A stretch of 64,000 nt of DNA from Thalassobius sp002708925 (GCF_049803795.1 NZ_JBNAGJ010000002.1:602983-666982); one strand, 5' to 3'; numbered from the stretch's first letter, positions 25,632-34,152 are shown. A program made the numbers and translations. Notes: generated by a model not told the origin, from the letters alone.

Positions 25632-25960
25632 GCCGCGAACCGGGTTTCCAATTCCTCGGTGAACAGGTGATGCGAGGAATCGAAGCTGTCCAGAATGGCT
25701 TGCAGGTCAATTCCACCGGACTGCCCATTGGCGGCCTGACGCTCTCCGACATGGCATTTCTCAGAGAAATCCGCAAAGCCAAGGTTCAGGGCGCTTCCTT
25801 TCAGAAAATGCAGCTGCGCCTCCAGGTCTTCTTTTTCGGGGGCGGTGCGTAAACGTGTGATCACTTCCATCACCTCATCCAGAAACAGTTCGACCACTTC
25901 GCCAAAATCATCGGCGCCGATCTGATCCCGCAATTCCGATACCCTGTCCCAATCAATCAT
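25628..25960 (-). CDS. Hpt-domain phosphotransfer protein
   Basis: A 110-residue single-domain histidine phosphotransfer protein. The conserved motif HFLKGSALNLGF places the phosphorylatable residue at His51 within a helical bundle. No kinase domain is attached, so it needs an external phosphodonor. It is divergent from a response regulator with a PP2C-type phosphatase output, its likely partner. Its end overlaps ilvA tail to tail by 4 bases. Confidence 0.85.
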   Translation of the reverse strand: MIDWDRVSELRDQIGADDFGEVVELFLDEVMEVITRLRTAPEKEDLEAQLHFLKGSALNLGFADFSEKCHVGERQAANGQSGGIDLQAILDSFDSSHHLFTEELETRFAA

Positions 25961-26077
25961 CGCACTCTCCTGCGTGGTTGGGGGCAGGGTGACTCAGAAA
26001 GATTAACAAACTGCTGATGCCTGAAATCGAGTCAATTTGATCGCTTCACCAGTCGTTAAAGCCTTGGGGTTTATGAC

Positions 26078-27397
26078 GTGAGCAACAGGGAAAACAGCCA
26101 AAGCGCGGAGATCAGGGTGAGAGACCCGGAAATGCATATGGAAACAGAGGTGGCAGGGGCTGCCATCCACAACGTGCTGGTCGTCGATGACAGCCGTTTG
26201 CAGCGGCGCATTCTGGCTGCCTCGTTGGCGCGCTGGGGCTATAATGTGATTGAGGCGAATTCCGCCGAAGAGGCTTTGGAGCTGTGCTCTGCCAACCAGC
26301 CTGATCTGGTGCTGAGTGATTGGATGATGCCAGGGATGGATGGGCTGGAATTTTGTCAGACTTTCCGCCGAATGGAGCGCGAAAGCTATGGTTATTTCAT
26401 CCTTCTGACCTCGAAAACCGAGAAAGAGGCCGTGGCCCGTGGGCTGGATTGCGGCGCGGACGACTTTCTGACTAAGCCGGTCAACGCTGCCGAACTGCGA
26501 GCGCGCATCAACGCCGGCGAGCGCATTCTTCAGATGGAGCGTGAACTGACAGAGAAGAACAAGCTGGTCGGTGATACGCTGGTGAAATTGCAGTCGATGT
26601 ATGACGCGCTGGACAGTGACCTGATCGAGGCCAAGAAGCTGCAACAATCCCTGGTACGTGAACGTCACAGGGATTTCGGTGCCGCGCAGGTGTCATTGCT
26701 GTTGCGGCCCAGCGGCCACGTAGGCGGGGATCTGGTTGGCATGTACCCCATTTCGGATACGCGAATCGGGCTGTTTGCCATTGATGTGTCAGGGCATGGG
26801 ATCAGCTCGGCTTTGATGACGGCGCGCTTGGCGGGATACCTGTCCTCGGCCGTTCCGGAGCAGAATATTGCGTTGGAAAAACAGCCAGATGGGACATATG
26901 CGCCCCTGCCGCCCTCTGATGTGGTTGAACATCTGAACACCATCGTTCTGGAGGAGATGGAGACAGAGCATTATTTCACCCTGGTTCTGGCTGATGTGAA
27001 CCTGGAGGATGGGCGCGTTCAGATGGTGCAGGCCGGGCATCCGCACCCTCTGATTCAGCATGTCGATGGTAGCAGCAGTATCATTGGTGTCGGTGGGATG
27101 CCGGTTGGGCTTTTACCGGGTGTCACGTTCGATCAATTCGAAATCACACTACAACCGGGAGAGCGTCTTCTGATTCAATCCGACGGTTTTACCGAATGCC
27201 CCGCCCCTGACGAATCCATGCTTGAAGAAGAGGGGCTGATGGACCTGCTGAAAGAGCTAAAAGACGTGCGTGCCACCGCGTTGATGGAGGCGTTGATCTG
27301 GCGCTTGGCGGATTTCGCCGGGCAGGATGAATTCCCCGATGATGTCTCGGCCGTTCTGTTGGAGTTTCAGGGATCAGAGGGCACGACTGGCCAATAG
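26078..27397 (+). CDS. Response regulator with PP2C/RsbU-type phosphatase output (RbaY-like)
   Basis: 439 residues: receiver domain (about 33-145) with Asp37-Asp38, phospho-acceptor Asp81 (LSDWMMPGMDG), Thr111 and Lys133; a coiled-coil linker (about 148-195); and a PP2C-type serine phosphatase (about 200-435) with GGDLVG (216-221) and DVSGHG (236-241) metal-binding motifs. This architecture matches RbaY of Rhodobacter capsulatus, which acts through an anti-sigma partner switch affecting gene transfer agent production. No anti-sigma kinase or antagonist is in the window. GTG 26078 is the longest start; ATG 26132 is equally possible. Confidence 0.85.
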   Translation: MSNRENSQSAEIRVRDPEMHMETEVAGAAIHNVLVVDDSRLQRRILAASLARWGYNVIEANSAEEALELCSANQPDLVLSDWMMPGMDGLEFCQTFRRMERESYGYFILLTSKTEKEAVARGLDCGADDFLTKPVNAAELRARINAGERILQMERELTEKNKLVGDTLVKLQSMYDALDSDLIEAKKLQQSLVRERHRDFGAAQVSLLLRPSGHVGGDLVGMYPISDTRIGLFAIDVSGHGISSALMTARLAGYLSSAVPEQNIALEKQPDGTYAPLPPSDVVEHLNTIVLEEMETEHYFTLVLADVNLEDGRVQMVQAGHPHPLIQHVDGSSSIIGVGGMPVGLLPGVTFDQFEITLQPGERLLIQSDGFTECPAPDESMLEEEGLMDLLKELKDVRATALMEALIWRLADFAGQDEFPDDVSAVLLEFQGSEGTTGQ

Positions 27398-27820
27398 CGC
27401 GGCGAAATGGCGATCACCTGCATTGCCAAGCATTTTAAAGGCCTGTGTGATCGGCACCCAGACGGCCGTGTGTCCGGGTTCGGTTGGCGGGGCGATCTGT
27501 CGGGCTGGGCGCGCGATATAGATTGCGCACAGCTTTTCGGCCCACATTTCGTACTCCGGCATATAGGTGAACCGGCGAAATGCCCCCACGCGGCGCGGGC
27601 GAGACACGGACCAGCCGGTTTCTTCGAGAATCTCGCGATGCAGGGCCTCAATCGGATGCTCGCCCGGATCGATGCCGCCGCCGGGCAATTGGAATTCGGG
27701 CCAGGGTTCGGCCTGGTGGGTCATCAAGAGGGAATCCCCAAGCGGCAGCAGCGCGTAGGCGCCCGGCCGACGCGTGTATTTCACGCCTGCTTTGCGGGGA
27801 TCACCGAATCGCCTGATCAT
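27374..27820 (-). CDS. Nudix hydrolase
   Basis: A 148-residue Nudix hydrolase. The Nudix box GGGIDPGEHPIEALHREILEETGW is around residues 47-70 with the catalytic REILEE core. ATG 27820 follows AGAGG, whereas the frame opens 13 codons earlier with no ribosome-binding site. Its 3' end overlaps the regulator gene tail by 24 bases. The substrate cannot be assigned. It is one of three Nudix proteins in the window. Confidence 0.85.
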   Translation of the reverse strand: MIRRFGDPRKAGVKYTRRPGAYALLPLGDSLLMTHQAEPWPEFQLPGGGIDPGEHPIEALHREILEETGWSVSRPRRVGAFRRFTYMPEYEMWAEKLCAIYIARPARQIAPPTEPGHTAVWVPITQAFKMLGNAGDRHFAALLASRAL

Positions 27821-27904
27821 TCTGACACCTCTTACACCTTGGCCTGCGCCTTGCGGCACCTATATTCACGCGGTATGCCAAGGCAAGGCCTGTAAGGAAA
27901 CCCC

Positions 27905-28888
27905 ATGACTCTTGGAAATAAACTCGCCTGGGACGACACTGTTTTGCCGTTCCAGCTGGATAAATCGGACATTCGCGGGCGTGTTGCCCGTTTAGACGGC
28001 GTTTTGGATGGCGTGTTGAAACAGCACGATTATCCGCCGCTGGTCGAGGCCCTTGTCGCCGAGATGGCGCTGCTGACCGCGCTGATCGGGCAGACAATCA
28101 AACTGCGCTGGAAACTGTCGTTGCAGGTGCAGTCGGATGGGCCCGTGCGCATGATTGCCACGGATTATTTTGGTCCTACGGACGAAGGAGAGCCCGCTAA
28201 AATCCGTGCCTATGCCAGCTTTGACGCGGATCGCCTGACTCAGGGCGCTCCGTTCGATCAGATCGGCAAGGGGTATTTTGCGATCATGATCGACCAGGGG
28301 CGGGGCACCGCGCCCTATCAGGGCCTGACCCCTCTGGCGGGCGGGTCCATTTCAGCCTGCGCCGAGGCGTATTTCGCTCAATCCGAACAGATTGCCACGC
28401 GGTTTTCCTTAAGCTTTGGTAAATCACAAGAGCCGGGCATCGCCGAATATTGGCGCGCGGGCGGTGTGATGTTGCAGCATATGCCCAAAGCTTCGCCCTT
28501 TGCCAAAGGCGAAGAGGCAACCGGAGAGGGCGGCCTGCTGCACCCACGCGATCTGATTGACGAGGATGCCGAGGAAAACTGGAATCGGGCGAATATTCTG
28601 CTGGATTCCGTTGAGGATCTTGAACTGATCGGCCCGTCGGTCACGCCCGCCGATTTGCTGGTGCGCCTGTTCCACGAAGAGGCTCCGCGCGTCTATGATG
28701 CTCAGCCCGTGCGGTTCGGGTGCACCTGCTCTGAGGACAGGGTGCGGCAAACGATGTCGATCTATTCGCAAAAGGACATCGAAAAGATGACGACAGACGC
28801 CGGGCGCGTCACCGCAGACTGCCAGTTTTGCGGGGCGCATTACGATCTGGATCCGGCGACTTTGGGGTTTGATGCGCCCAATGCCTGA
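27905..28888 (+). CDS. hslO: Redox-regulated chaperone Hsp33
   Basis: Holdase activated when disulfides form under oxidative stress, releasing zinc from its C-terminal switch. The 327 residues carry the C-terminal cysteine pairs CTC (about 277-279) and CQFC (about 310-313), the standard CxC...CxxC zinc site. N-terminal substrate domain has KLRWKLSLQVQSDGPV. The ATG at 27905 follows AAGG 8 bases upstream. Its 3' end overlaps the next gene by about 17 bases. Confidence 0.94.
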   Translation: MTLGNKLAWDDTVLPFQLDKSDIRGRVARLDGVLDGVLKQHDYPPLVEALVAEMALLTALIGQTIKLRWKLSLQVQSDGPVRMIATDYFGPTDEGEPAKIRAYASFDADRLTQGAPFDQIGKGYFAIMIDQGRGTAPYQGLTPLAGGSISACAEAYFAQSEQIATRFSLSFGKSQEPGIAEYWRAGGVMLQHMPKASPFAKGEEATGEGGLLHPRDLIDEDAEENWNRANILLDSVEDLELIGPSVTPADLLVRLFHEEAPRVYDAQPVRFGCTCSEDRVRQTMSIYSQKDIEKMTTDAGRVTADCQFCGAHYDLDPATLGFDAPNA

Positions 28889-29477
28889 TCCGTACAGGGG
28901 CATAAAACAGGCTCTGACAAGGCCCAGTTCGTCCTCTTCTGATTTCGATCTGAACCCGGATTTCAAACTGCCGGCGGGGCGAAAACTGCGCCCGGCCGGT
29001 GTGTTGGCCGCCTTCGTAGACATCAAACAAGAGCCGCACCTGATCCTTACCAAACGCGCCTCGCATCTGAAGCATCACCCTGGGCAGATTGCCTTTCCTG
29101 GCGGCAAACAGGACGATACCGACGTAGATGTCGTGGCCGCCGCGCTGCGCGAAGCGCACGAGGAAGTGGGGCTGCATCCGCGCAGCGTCGAGGTGCTGGG
29201 CACTCTGCCCGCGCACGAGACCGTCACGAGTTTTACCGTCACTCCGGTTTTGGCACGCGTGACTGGCGCCTTCGATCCTGTTCCCGAACCGGGCGAGGTA
29301 GACGAGATCTTCTATGTACCGTTGTCGCATGTGACCGATCCGCGCCGGTATTCGATTCAGGGGCGGCGCTGGCGCGGGGTGCGCCGGCATTATTACACTG
29401 TCGCTTATGGGCCGTATTACATCTGGGGCGCGACCGCGCGCATTCTGCGGGGGCTGGCAGATAGGATGAACGGATGA
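28872..29477 (+). CDS. CoA pyrophosphatase-type Nudix hydrolase (NudL-like)
   Basis: A 201-residue Nudix protein of the YeaB/NudL group, which hydrolyses CoA and related dinucleotides. The group-specific region LTKRASHLKHHPGQIAFPGG precedes the Nudix box GGKQDDTDVDVVAAALREAHEEVGL. Start is uncertain: ATG 28872 has GGGG just upstream; ATG 28881 is also in frame. It overlaps hslO upstream and the cca start downstream (ATGA), so hslO-nudL-cca appear to be one coupled operon. Confidence 0.85.
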   Translation: MRPMPDPYRGIKQALTRPSSSSSDFDLNPDFKLPAGRKLRPAGVLAAFVDIKQEPHLILTKRASHLKHHPGQIAFPGGKQDDTDVDVVAAALREAHEEVGLHPRSVEVLGTLPAHETVTSFTVTPVLARVTGAFDPVPEPGEVDEIFYVPLSHVTDPRRYSIQGRRWRGVRRHYYTVAYGPYYIWGATARILRGLADRMNG

Positions 29478-30628
29478 AAGTTTCGGGCGACTGGATCGAA
29501 AACCCGGCCACCCAAGCCGTGTGCAAGATGCTGGAACAGGGCGGGCACCAGGCCTATTTTGTCGGTGGCTGCGTGCGGAATGCCCTGATCGGGGCAGAGG
29601 TCGCGGATATTGACATCAGCACCGACGCAAGGCCCGAACAGGTGTTGGGTCTGGCCCGGAAAACAGGCCTGAAATCGGTTCCCACAGGGATAGATCACGG
29701 CACCGTCACAGTGATTTCCGGCGGAATCCCGCATGAGATCACCACGTTTCGCCGGGATGTCGAAACCGACGGTCGGCGCGCCATTGTCGCCTTTTCCACC
29801 GATATTCTCGAAGATGCCCTGCGCCGCGATTTTACGATGAACGCGCTTTATGCCGACAAAGCCGGCAGGGTGCTGGATCCGCTGAATGCGGGCCTTGTGG
29901 ATCTGGGCAAGCGCCAGATCCGCTTTATCGAAGACCCCGAGCAGCGGATCAAAGAGGATTATCTGAGAATCCTGCGGTTTTTCCGGTTCTACGCCTGGTA
30001 TGGCGATCCTGAACAGGGGCTGGATGCGGATGGTCTGGCGGCGATCGCGGGGAATATTGACGGCCTGGCCGGGCTCTCGGCCGAGCGGGTTGGCGCAGAG
30101 CTTCTGAAACTGCTGAACGCCCCCGATCCGGCGCCGGCAGTTGCCGCGATGCAAGCCTCAGCTGTGTTGTCAGCGGTGGTGCCGGGCGCGGACGCCAGGG
30201 GGGTGACGATCCTGGTGCATCAAGAGGTTTCGGCTCACCAGCCCCCCGATGCCCTGCGCAGACTGGCCTGTCTGGGGGGCGAGAGTCTGGGCCAGCGCCT
30301 GCGTCTTTCGAAAGCGCAGCAAAGACGTTTGGAGCAATTGAGATCAGGCATTGAATCGACCCTAACCTTGCCTGAAATCGCCTATCGGCAGGGGCCGCAG
30401 ATGGCTGTGGATGTGGCCTTGTTGCGGGCGGTGGCGTTTGAAACGCCGGTTTGTCTGGACCGTGCGCAGATTGATCGCGCCGCCACCGCGATTTTCCCGC
30501 TTACGGGGCGCGATCTGATGCCTGGGCTGTCGGGTGCGGAATTGGGGGCGGCGCTCAAACGGTTAGAGCAAGCCTGGATCGCGTCAGGCTTTGCGCTAAG
30601 CAAACAGCAGCTGCTGGAGATGCTATAA
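29474..30628 (+). CDS. cca: CCA tRNA nucleotidyltransferase
   Basis: Adds or repairs the 3'-terminal CCA of tRNAs. The 384 residues begin with a polymerase-beta-type head: GGCVRN (31-36), the catalytic DxD at Asp45/Asp47 and RRDFTMNALYAD near residue 120, followed by the RNA-binding head IRFIEDPEQRIKEDYLRILRF. ATG overlaps the upstream Nudix gene (ATGA). No HD domain was seen, so it is the short bacterial class II form. Confidence 0.93.
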   Translation: MKVSGDWIENPATQAVCKMLEQGGHQAYFVGGCVRNALIGAEVADIDISTDARPEQVLGLARKTGLKSVPTGIDHGTVTVISGGIPHEITTFRRDVETDGRRAIVAFSTDILEDALRRDFTMNALYADKAGRVLDPLNAGLVDLGKRQIRFIEDPEQRIKEDYLRILRFFRFYAWYGDPEQGLDADGLAAIAGNIDGLAGLSAERVGAELLKLLNAPDPAPAVAAMQASAVLSAVVPGADARGVTILVHQEVSAHQPPDALRRLACLGGESLGQRLRLSKAQQRRLEQLRSGIESTLTLPEIAYRQGPQMAVDVALLRAVAFETPVCLDRAQIDRAATAIFPLTGRDLMPGLSGAELGAALKRLEQAWIASGFALSKQQLLEML

Positions 30629-30666
30629 GGGCTTTCGGTGCGGCTGACTTGGCGCTATCTGAGGGT

Positions 30667-31890
30667 ATGGCAGACTACACAATTACTCGACTGGGGCACC
30701 AAGGCGACGGGATCGCTGCGGGCCCGATTTTTGCTCCGCTGACCTTGCCGGGTGAGGTGGTGACGGGCACTCTGAGCGGGCAAAAGCTGACGGATATTCG
30801 GGTTGTGACGCCTTCTTCGGATCGGGTGTCTGCGCCGTGCCGGCATTTCAAGGCCTGCGGTGGCTGCCAGCTGCAACATGCCAGCAATGATTTTGTTGCG
30901 GATTGGAAAGTCGGGGTTGTTCGCTCTGCCCTGACCGCGCAGGGGATTGAGACCGCGTTTCGCCCAATCCTGACTTCGGCCCCTGGCACGCGGCGGCGAG
31001 CCAGCTTCTCGGCGCGCCGCACAAAGAAAGGCGCGATGGCCGGGTTTCACGCGCGTGCTTCGGATACGATTGTGGCGATTCCCGATTGTCAGCTGATCGA
31101 GCCTGCGCTGCTGGCTGCTGTTCCCGTGGCCGAAGAGCTGGCTCAGATCGGTGGCAGCCGCAAGGGTGAATTATCGGTTCTGGCCACGATGTCCGAGGCC
31201 GGTCTGGATATCGCCGTCACGGGTGGTAAGCCGCTGGATGGGCAGCTGCGTATAGATCTGGCCGCACAGACTGAAAAACACGGGCTTGCGCGTCTGGCCT
31301 GGGGGGATGAGGTGGTCGCGATGCGCCATCCTCCGGTGCAGAATTTGGGGGGTGTGCAGGTTGTGCCGCCGTTTGGCGCCTTCCTTCAGGCCACCAAAGA
31401 CGGAGAAGAAGCGCTGCGCAGCGCGGTTCAGGAAATCGTTGCGGGCTGTGATCCCGTTGTGGATCTGTTCGCCGGATGCGGGACGTTTGCCCTGCCCATG
31501 GCGCGCGCGGCCGAGATTCATGCCGTCGAAGGTGCGCCCGATATGATGGCTGCGCTGGATCGCGCCTGGCGCGAAGGAACGGGGCTAAAGCGCATCACCC
31601 ACGAAGCGCGCGATCTGTTTCGCCGCCCCTTGCTGCCGGATGAGCTGGCCAAATTCGGGGCTGCGGTGATTGACCCGCCGCGCGCTGGAGCCGAGGCTCA
31701 GGTGCAGGAACTGGCGCAGTCCGGCATTCCGGTGATTGCCTTTGTGTCCTGTAACCCCGTGACGTTTGCGCGGGATGCCAGGATTTTGCTGGCGGCGGGG
31801 TATCGGCTGAATTGGGTGCAGGTGGTGGATCAATTCCGCTGGTCCTCGCATGTGGAACTGGTCGGTAGTTTCTCCCTCACATCCGCGTGA
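30667..31890 (+). CDS. TrmA/RlmD-family RNA m5U methyltransferase
   Basis: SAM-dependent RNA (uracil-5-)methyltransferase of the RumA group, probably acting on 23S rRNA. From ATG 30667 (GAGGG upstream) it has 407 residues. Cysteines 58, 64, 67 (CGGC) and 141 fit the 4Fe-4S cluster of RlmD/RlmC. A SAM-binding DLFAGCGTFALPMA and the nucleophile motif VSCNPVTFARD are present. An N-terminal TRAM-like stretch (1-50) contacts RNA. Whether it is the U1939 or another-site enzyme cannot be told by eye. Confidence 0.88.
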   Translation: MADYTITRLGHQGDGIAAGPIFAPLTLPGEVVTGTLSGQKLTDIRVVTPSSDRVSAPCRHFKACGGCQLQHASNDFVADWKVGVVRSALTAQGIETAFRPILTSAPGTRRRASFSARRTKKGAMAGFHARASDTIVAIPDCQLIEPALLAAVPVAEELAQIGGSRKGELSVLATMSEAGLDIAVTGGKPLDGQLRIDLAAQTEKHGLARLAWGDEVVAMRHPPVQNLGGVQVVPPFGAFLQATKDGEEALRSAVQEIVAGCDPVVDLFAGCGTFALPMARAAEIHAVEGAPDMMAALDRAWREGTGLKRITHEARDLFRRPLLPDELAKFGAAVIDPPRAGAEAQVQELAQSGIPVIAFVSCNPVTFARDARILLAAGYRLNWVQVVDQFRWSSHVELVGSFSLTSA

Positions 31891-31963
31891 GCCGTTTGTC
31901 GGGGCTACCCGCAGGCGGCAAAAAAAGCTACATTCCCCGCAAAACAAAACCGGGGCAGAGCAG

Positions 31964-32458
31964 ATGCGGAACATGAAATTCCTGATGATCGGGCTGATTT
32001 TGATTGGGCTGGCGGGGTGTTCATCCAAGTTCAGATCCTATCACGGCCCCGAGGTCACGCGGGTTGTTGTCCTTAAAGAGGACCGGAGAATGCACCTGCT
32101 GCACCATGAAAAGGTGCTTAAATCCTATGATATGGGCCTGGGTTTTGCACCTGAGGGGCACAAGCGTTTCGAAGGTGATGGCAAAACCCCCGAGGGCCAC
32201 TATGTCATTGACCGCCGCAACCCTAATAGCGAATTTCACCTGTCCGTGGGGATTTCGTACCCAAATCCACTGGATCGCGCGCGGGCCAATGCCTCGGGCA
32301 AAAGTCCGGGCGGCGATATTTTCATCCACGGTAAGCCCAAGAAATACCGAAATGCCGGACGCGACTGGACAGCCGGCTGCATTGCGGTTTCAAACCGCGA
32401 GATGGAGCAAATCTATGCGATGGTGAAGAACGGGACGCCGATCTCGATTTATCCCTGA
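31964..32458 (+). CDS. L,D-transpeptidase lipoprotein (YkuD domain)
   Basis: A 164-residue YkuD/ErfK-type peptidoglycan L,D-transpeptidase or hydrolase. The N-terminus is a lipoprotein signal with lipobox LAGC (Cys19), so it is probably anchored to the outer membrane. Catalytic His122 (IFIHG) and Cys139 (WTAGCIAVSN) are present. ATG 31964 gives MRNMKFLM; a second ATG at 31973 is close. The longer frame reaches into the upstream methyltransferase and is not used. One of two YkuD genes flanking a CAP-domain protein. Confidence 0.88.
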   Translation: MRNMKFLMIGLILIGLAGCSSKFRSYHGPEVTRVVVLKEDRRMHLLHHEKVLKSYDMGLGFAPEGHKRFEGDGKTPEGHYVIDRRNPNSEFHLSVGISYPNPLDRARANASGKSPGGDIFIHGKPKKYRNAGRDWTAGCIAVSNREMEQIYAMVKNGTPISIYP

Positions 32459-32985
32459 GGGATCGCGGCCAGCGACCGGCCCATGACCAGGGTCCACCAG
32501 ATTTTCCCGTTTTCCTCTTGGTACCAGGCGAAACCCATCTGATCGCTGTTCGGGTCCAGAATCACGCGGCGGGTGTCATCCTGTTCCATCCAGGCCGATA
32601 GGGTTTCCAGCTCGGTTTCATAGGTTTCCGAGATATTCTCGCCCCCCAGCTGCCCGCCATAGCCCACCCGAGCGACCCGCTCTAGCGGCGAGGAGCCGTC
32701 AGAGCCGAAGTGCCAGGGGCGATTTTGCACCGACATGTCCCGCGAATGCGTCGCGGCGGCGGCGGTCAGCTGCGCGTCCAGCGCCACGGGCTGCGCGCCC
32801 GACGCCTGCCTAAGAGCATTAACCGAATCAAGCATCCGATACTGAATCCGGCCCTCATCTGATTTCGAAATCCGGTACAGACGTGGCAGAGGTTTGCCGT
32901 CGGCGCCCAATGTCGGCGCGGTTGTGGTGGTGCAGGCTGACAGGCTTAGCGATCCGATAAGCAGCAAAACCAAAAGACGCAGCAT
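32449..32985 (-). CDS. CAP-domain (SCP-like) lipoprotein
   Basis: A 178-residue secreted CAP-superfamily protein. The N-terminus is a lipoprotein signal with SAC at Cys18. The CAP core spans about 50-170 with LDAQLTAAAATHSRDM, GENIS and WWTLVMG, typical of bacterial CAP proteins (related in fold to CRISP/PR-1). Function in bacteria is largely unknown. It overlaps the upstream transpeptidase gene tail to tail by 10 bases and is divergent from a second YkuD gene. Confidence 0.85.
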   Translation of the reverse strand: MLRLLVLLLIGSLSLSACTTTTAPTLGADGKPLPRLYRISKSDEGRIQYRMLDSVNALRQASGAQPVALDAQLTAAAATHSRDMSVQNRPWHFGSDGSSPLERVARVGYGGQLGGENISETYETELETLSAWMEQDDTRRVILDPNSDQMGFAWYQEENGKIWWTLVMGRSLAAIPQG

Positions 32986-33083
32986 AGTGAATTTCCTAAT
33001 TTAGTACCTGACCGCTCTAGCGCGTCTTGCGTTGCCGATCAAACTCACATCCGCGAGAGTTGGCCTGTTAACGGGGGTTTGAT

Positions 33084-33121
33084 TTGCGACTGCGGCTTTC
33101 CGGCCATAATATCGCGCGATA
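33084..33121 (+). promoter_or_regulatory. Candidate promoter and palindromic operator before the Tat-LDT gene
   Basis: TTGCGA (33084-33089), 17-base spacer, TAATAT (33107-33112). The perfect 12-base palindrome TATCGCGCGATA (33110-33121) overlaps the -10 and the predicted start, an operator-like position. The regulator is unknown. Confidence 0.4.
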
Positions 33122-33169
33122 ACCGGATAGGACGGCGGCAGCAAGGATTTCCCGCCGAGGAGTATAAAA

Positions 33170-33754
33170 ATGAAACGCAGAGACTTCCTGGCAGGTAGTG
33201 CCGCTTTGATCGGCGCGCCGGCAATTGCACAGGATCAGGATTTGGACGCAGACCACACTGTTGAGGTGGAGCGCGATATTACCCAGGTCGTTCGTCGCAA
33301 CATTTCCAGCTTTCGTTCGCTGGACTGGCGGCCCTATTTCGACAATCTGCGCAATGGTGCCATCCTGGTGGATATCGATTCGCGGGCTTTGCACTACTGG
33401 TCTCAGGATCAGACGATCTACAAGCTCTATCCCTCCAGCGTGCCGCTGACCGAGGATTTGACGCGCCGCGGCCGTACCAAAGTCGTGCGCAAGGTGGATG
33501 GCCCCAGCTGGCGGCCGACTCCGTCAATGAAAAAGCGCAATCCCGAATGGCCGGATTATGTGCCTCCGGGGCCGGACAATCCGCTGGGCACCCATGCGCT
33601 GTATCTGAGCTGGACCTACTATCGCATTCATGGCACACATGACACGCGCAAGATCGGCCGGCGCTCCTCTAACGGTTGCATCGGTTTGTATAATGAGCAT
33701 ATCTCAGAGCTGTTCGCTCTGGCGAAAATTGGCACACAGGTGTTGCTTATTTGA
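33170..33754 (+). CDS. L,D-transpeptidase with Tat signal (YkuD domain)
   Basis: A 194-residue YkuD-family L,D-transpeptidase. The N-terminus MKRRDFLAGSAALIGAPAIA is a twin-arginine signal (RRDFL at 3-7), so it is exported folded to the periplasm. Catalytic His154/His157 (YRIHGTH) and Cys170 (RSSNGCIGLYN) are in the standard YkuD order. GAGGAG lies 10 bases before the ATG. It would make 3-3 cross-links or attach proteins to peptidoglycan. The Tat route contrasts with the lipoprotein route of the homologue 1.2 kb upstream. Confidence 0.88.
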   Translation: MKRRDFLAGSAALIGAPAIAQDQDLDADHTVEVERDITQVVRRNISSFRSLDWRPYFDNLRNGAILVDIDSRALHYWSQDQTIYKLYPSSVPLTEDLTRRGRTKVVRKVDGPSWRPTPSMKKRNPEWPDYVPPGPDNPLGTHALYLSWTYYRIHGTHDTRKIGRRSSNGCIGLYNEHISELFALAKIGTQVLLI

Positions 33755-33805
33755 CGACAATTTGTCCGTCACGGCTGACTGTGCGCGAAGTAAAGTTTGC
33801 AATTA

Positions 33806-33821
33806 AATCAGAATACTGATT
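33806..33821. repeat. Short dyad AATCAG-AATA-CTGATT
   Basis: A perfect 6-4-6 inverted repeat 75 bases before a small exported-protein gene; possibly a regulator site. No T-tract, so not a terminator. Confidence 0.3.
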
Positions 33822-33895
33822 AGACCAGAAATACGAGGTAAGTCTTGGGTGCTTGCCATGCGCAATGCGTGGTGGGCTTATATCTGGAGGATACT

Positions 33896-34078
33896 ATGAA
33901 GAAACTCGTTCTCGCCGCTGCTCTGACCGCCGCTGCTTCGACCGCATTTGCCGGCAACATGGCAGAGCCCGTGATCGAAGCCCCGGTTATCGTTGAAGAA
34001 GCTTCCAGCTCGTCCGCTGGTGGTGTTCTGGTGCCGCTGGTTATCCTGGCCGTGATCGCAGCGATCGCCGCTGACTAA
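33896..34078 (+). CDS. Small exported/membrane protein of unknown function
   Basis: 60 residues. The N-terminus MKKLVLAAALTAAASTAFA is a Sec signal peptide with an AFA cleavage site; the mature part has a hydrophobic C-terminal segment (VLVPLVILAVIAAIAA), suggesting a membrane-associated peptide. GGAGG 8 bases before ATG 33896 fixes the start; the longer frame starting 17 codons upstream lacks one. A strong terminator follows. Convergent with hemH. I recall similar small proteins next to ferrochelatase in roseobacters but cannot give a function. Confidence 0.75.
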   Translation: MKKLVLAAALTAAASTAFAGNMAEPVIEAPVIVEEASSSSAGGVLVPLVILAVIAAIAAD

Positions 34079-34100
34079 TTCAGTCGCGCAGGCAAAAAAT

Positions 34101-34137
34101 AAAAAGGCGGTGGTCCACTTCCACCGCCTTTTTTATG
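34101..34137. terminator. Bidirectional Rho-independent terminator
   Basis: AAGGCGGTGG (34104-34113) pairs with CCACCGCCTT (34121-34130) around a 7-base loop; A-run upstream and T-run downstream extend the stem and serve both the small exported-protein gene (+) and hemH (-). Confidence 0.9.
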
Positions 34138-34152
34138 TTCTGGGTTCGGGTG

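Noticed and set aside
33806..33821. Terminator after the Tat-LDT gene
   Set aside because: The 6-4-6 dyad is AT-rich with no following T-tract, so it was listed only as a repeat.
33869..33892. CTTATATCTG, matching the RpoH -10 consensus, just before the 60-residue gene
   Set aside because: The nearest CTTG is 21 bases upstream instead of 17-18, and the -10 would lie only about 10 bases before the start codon, overlapping the ribosome-binding site.
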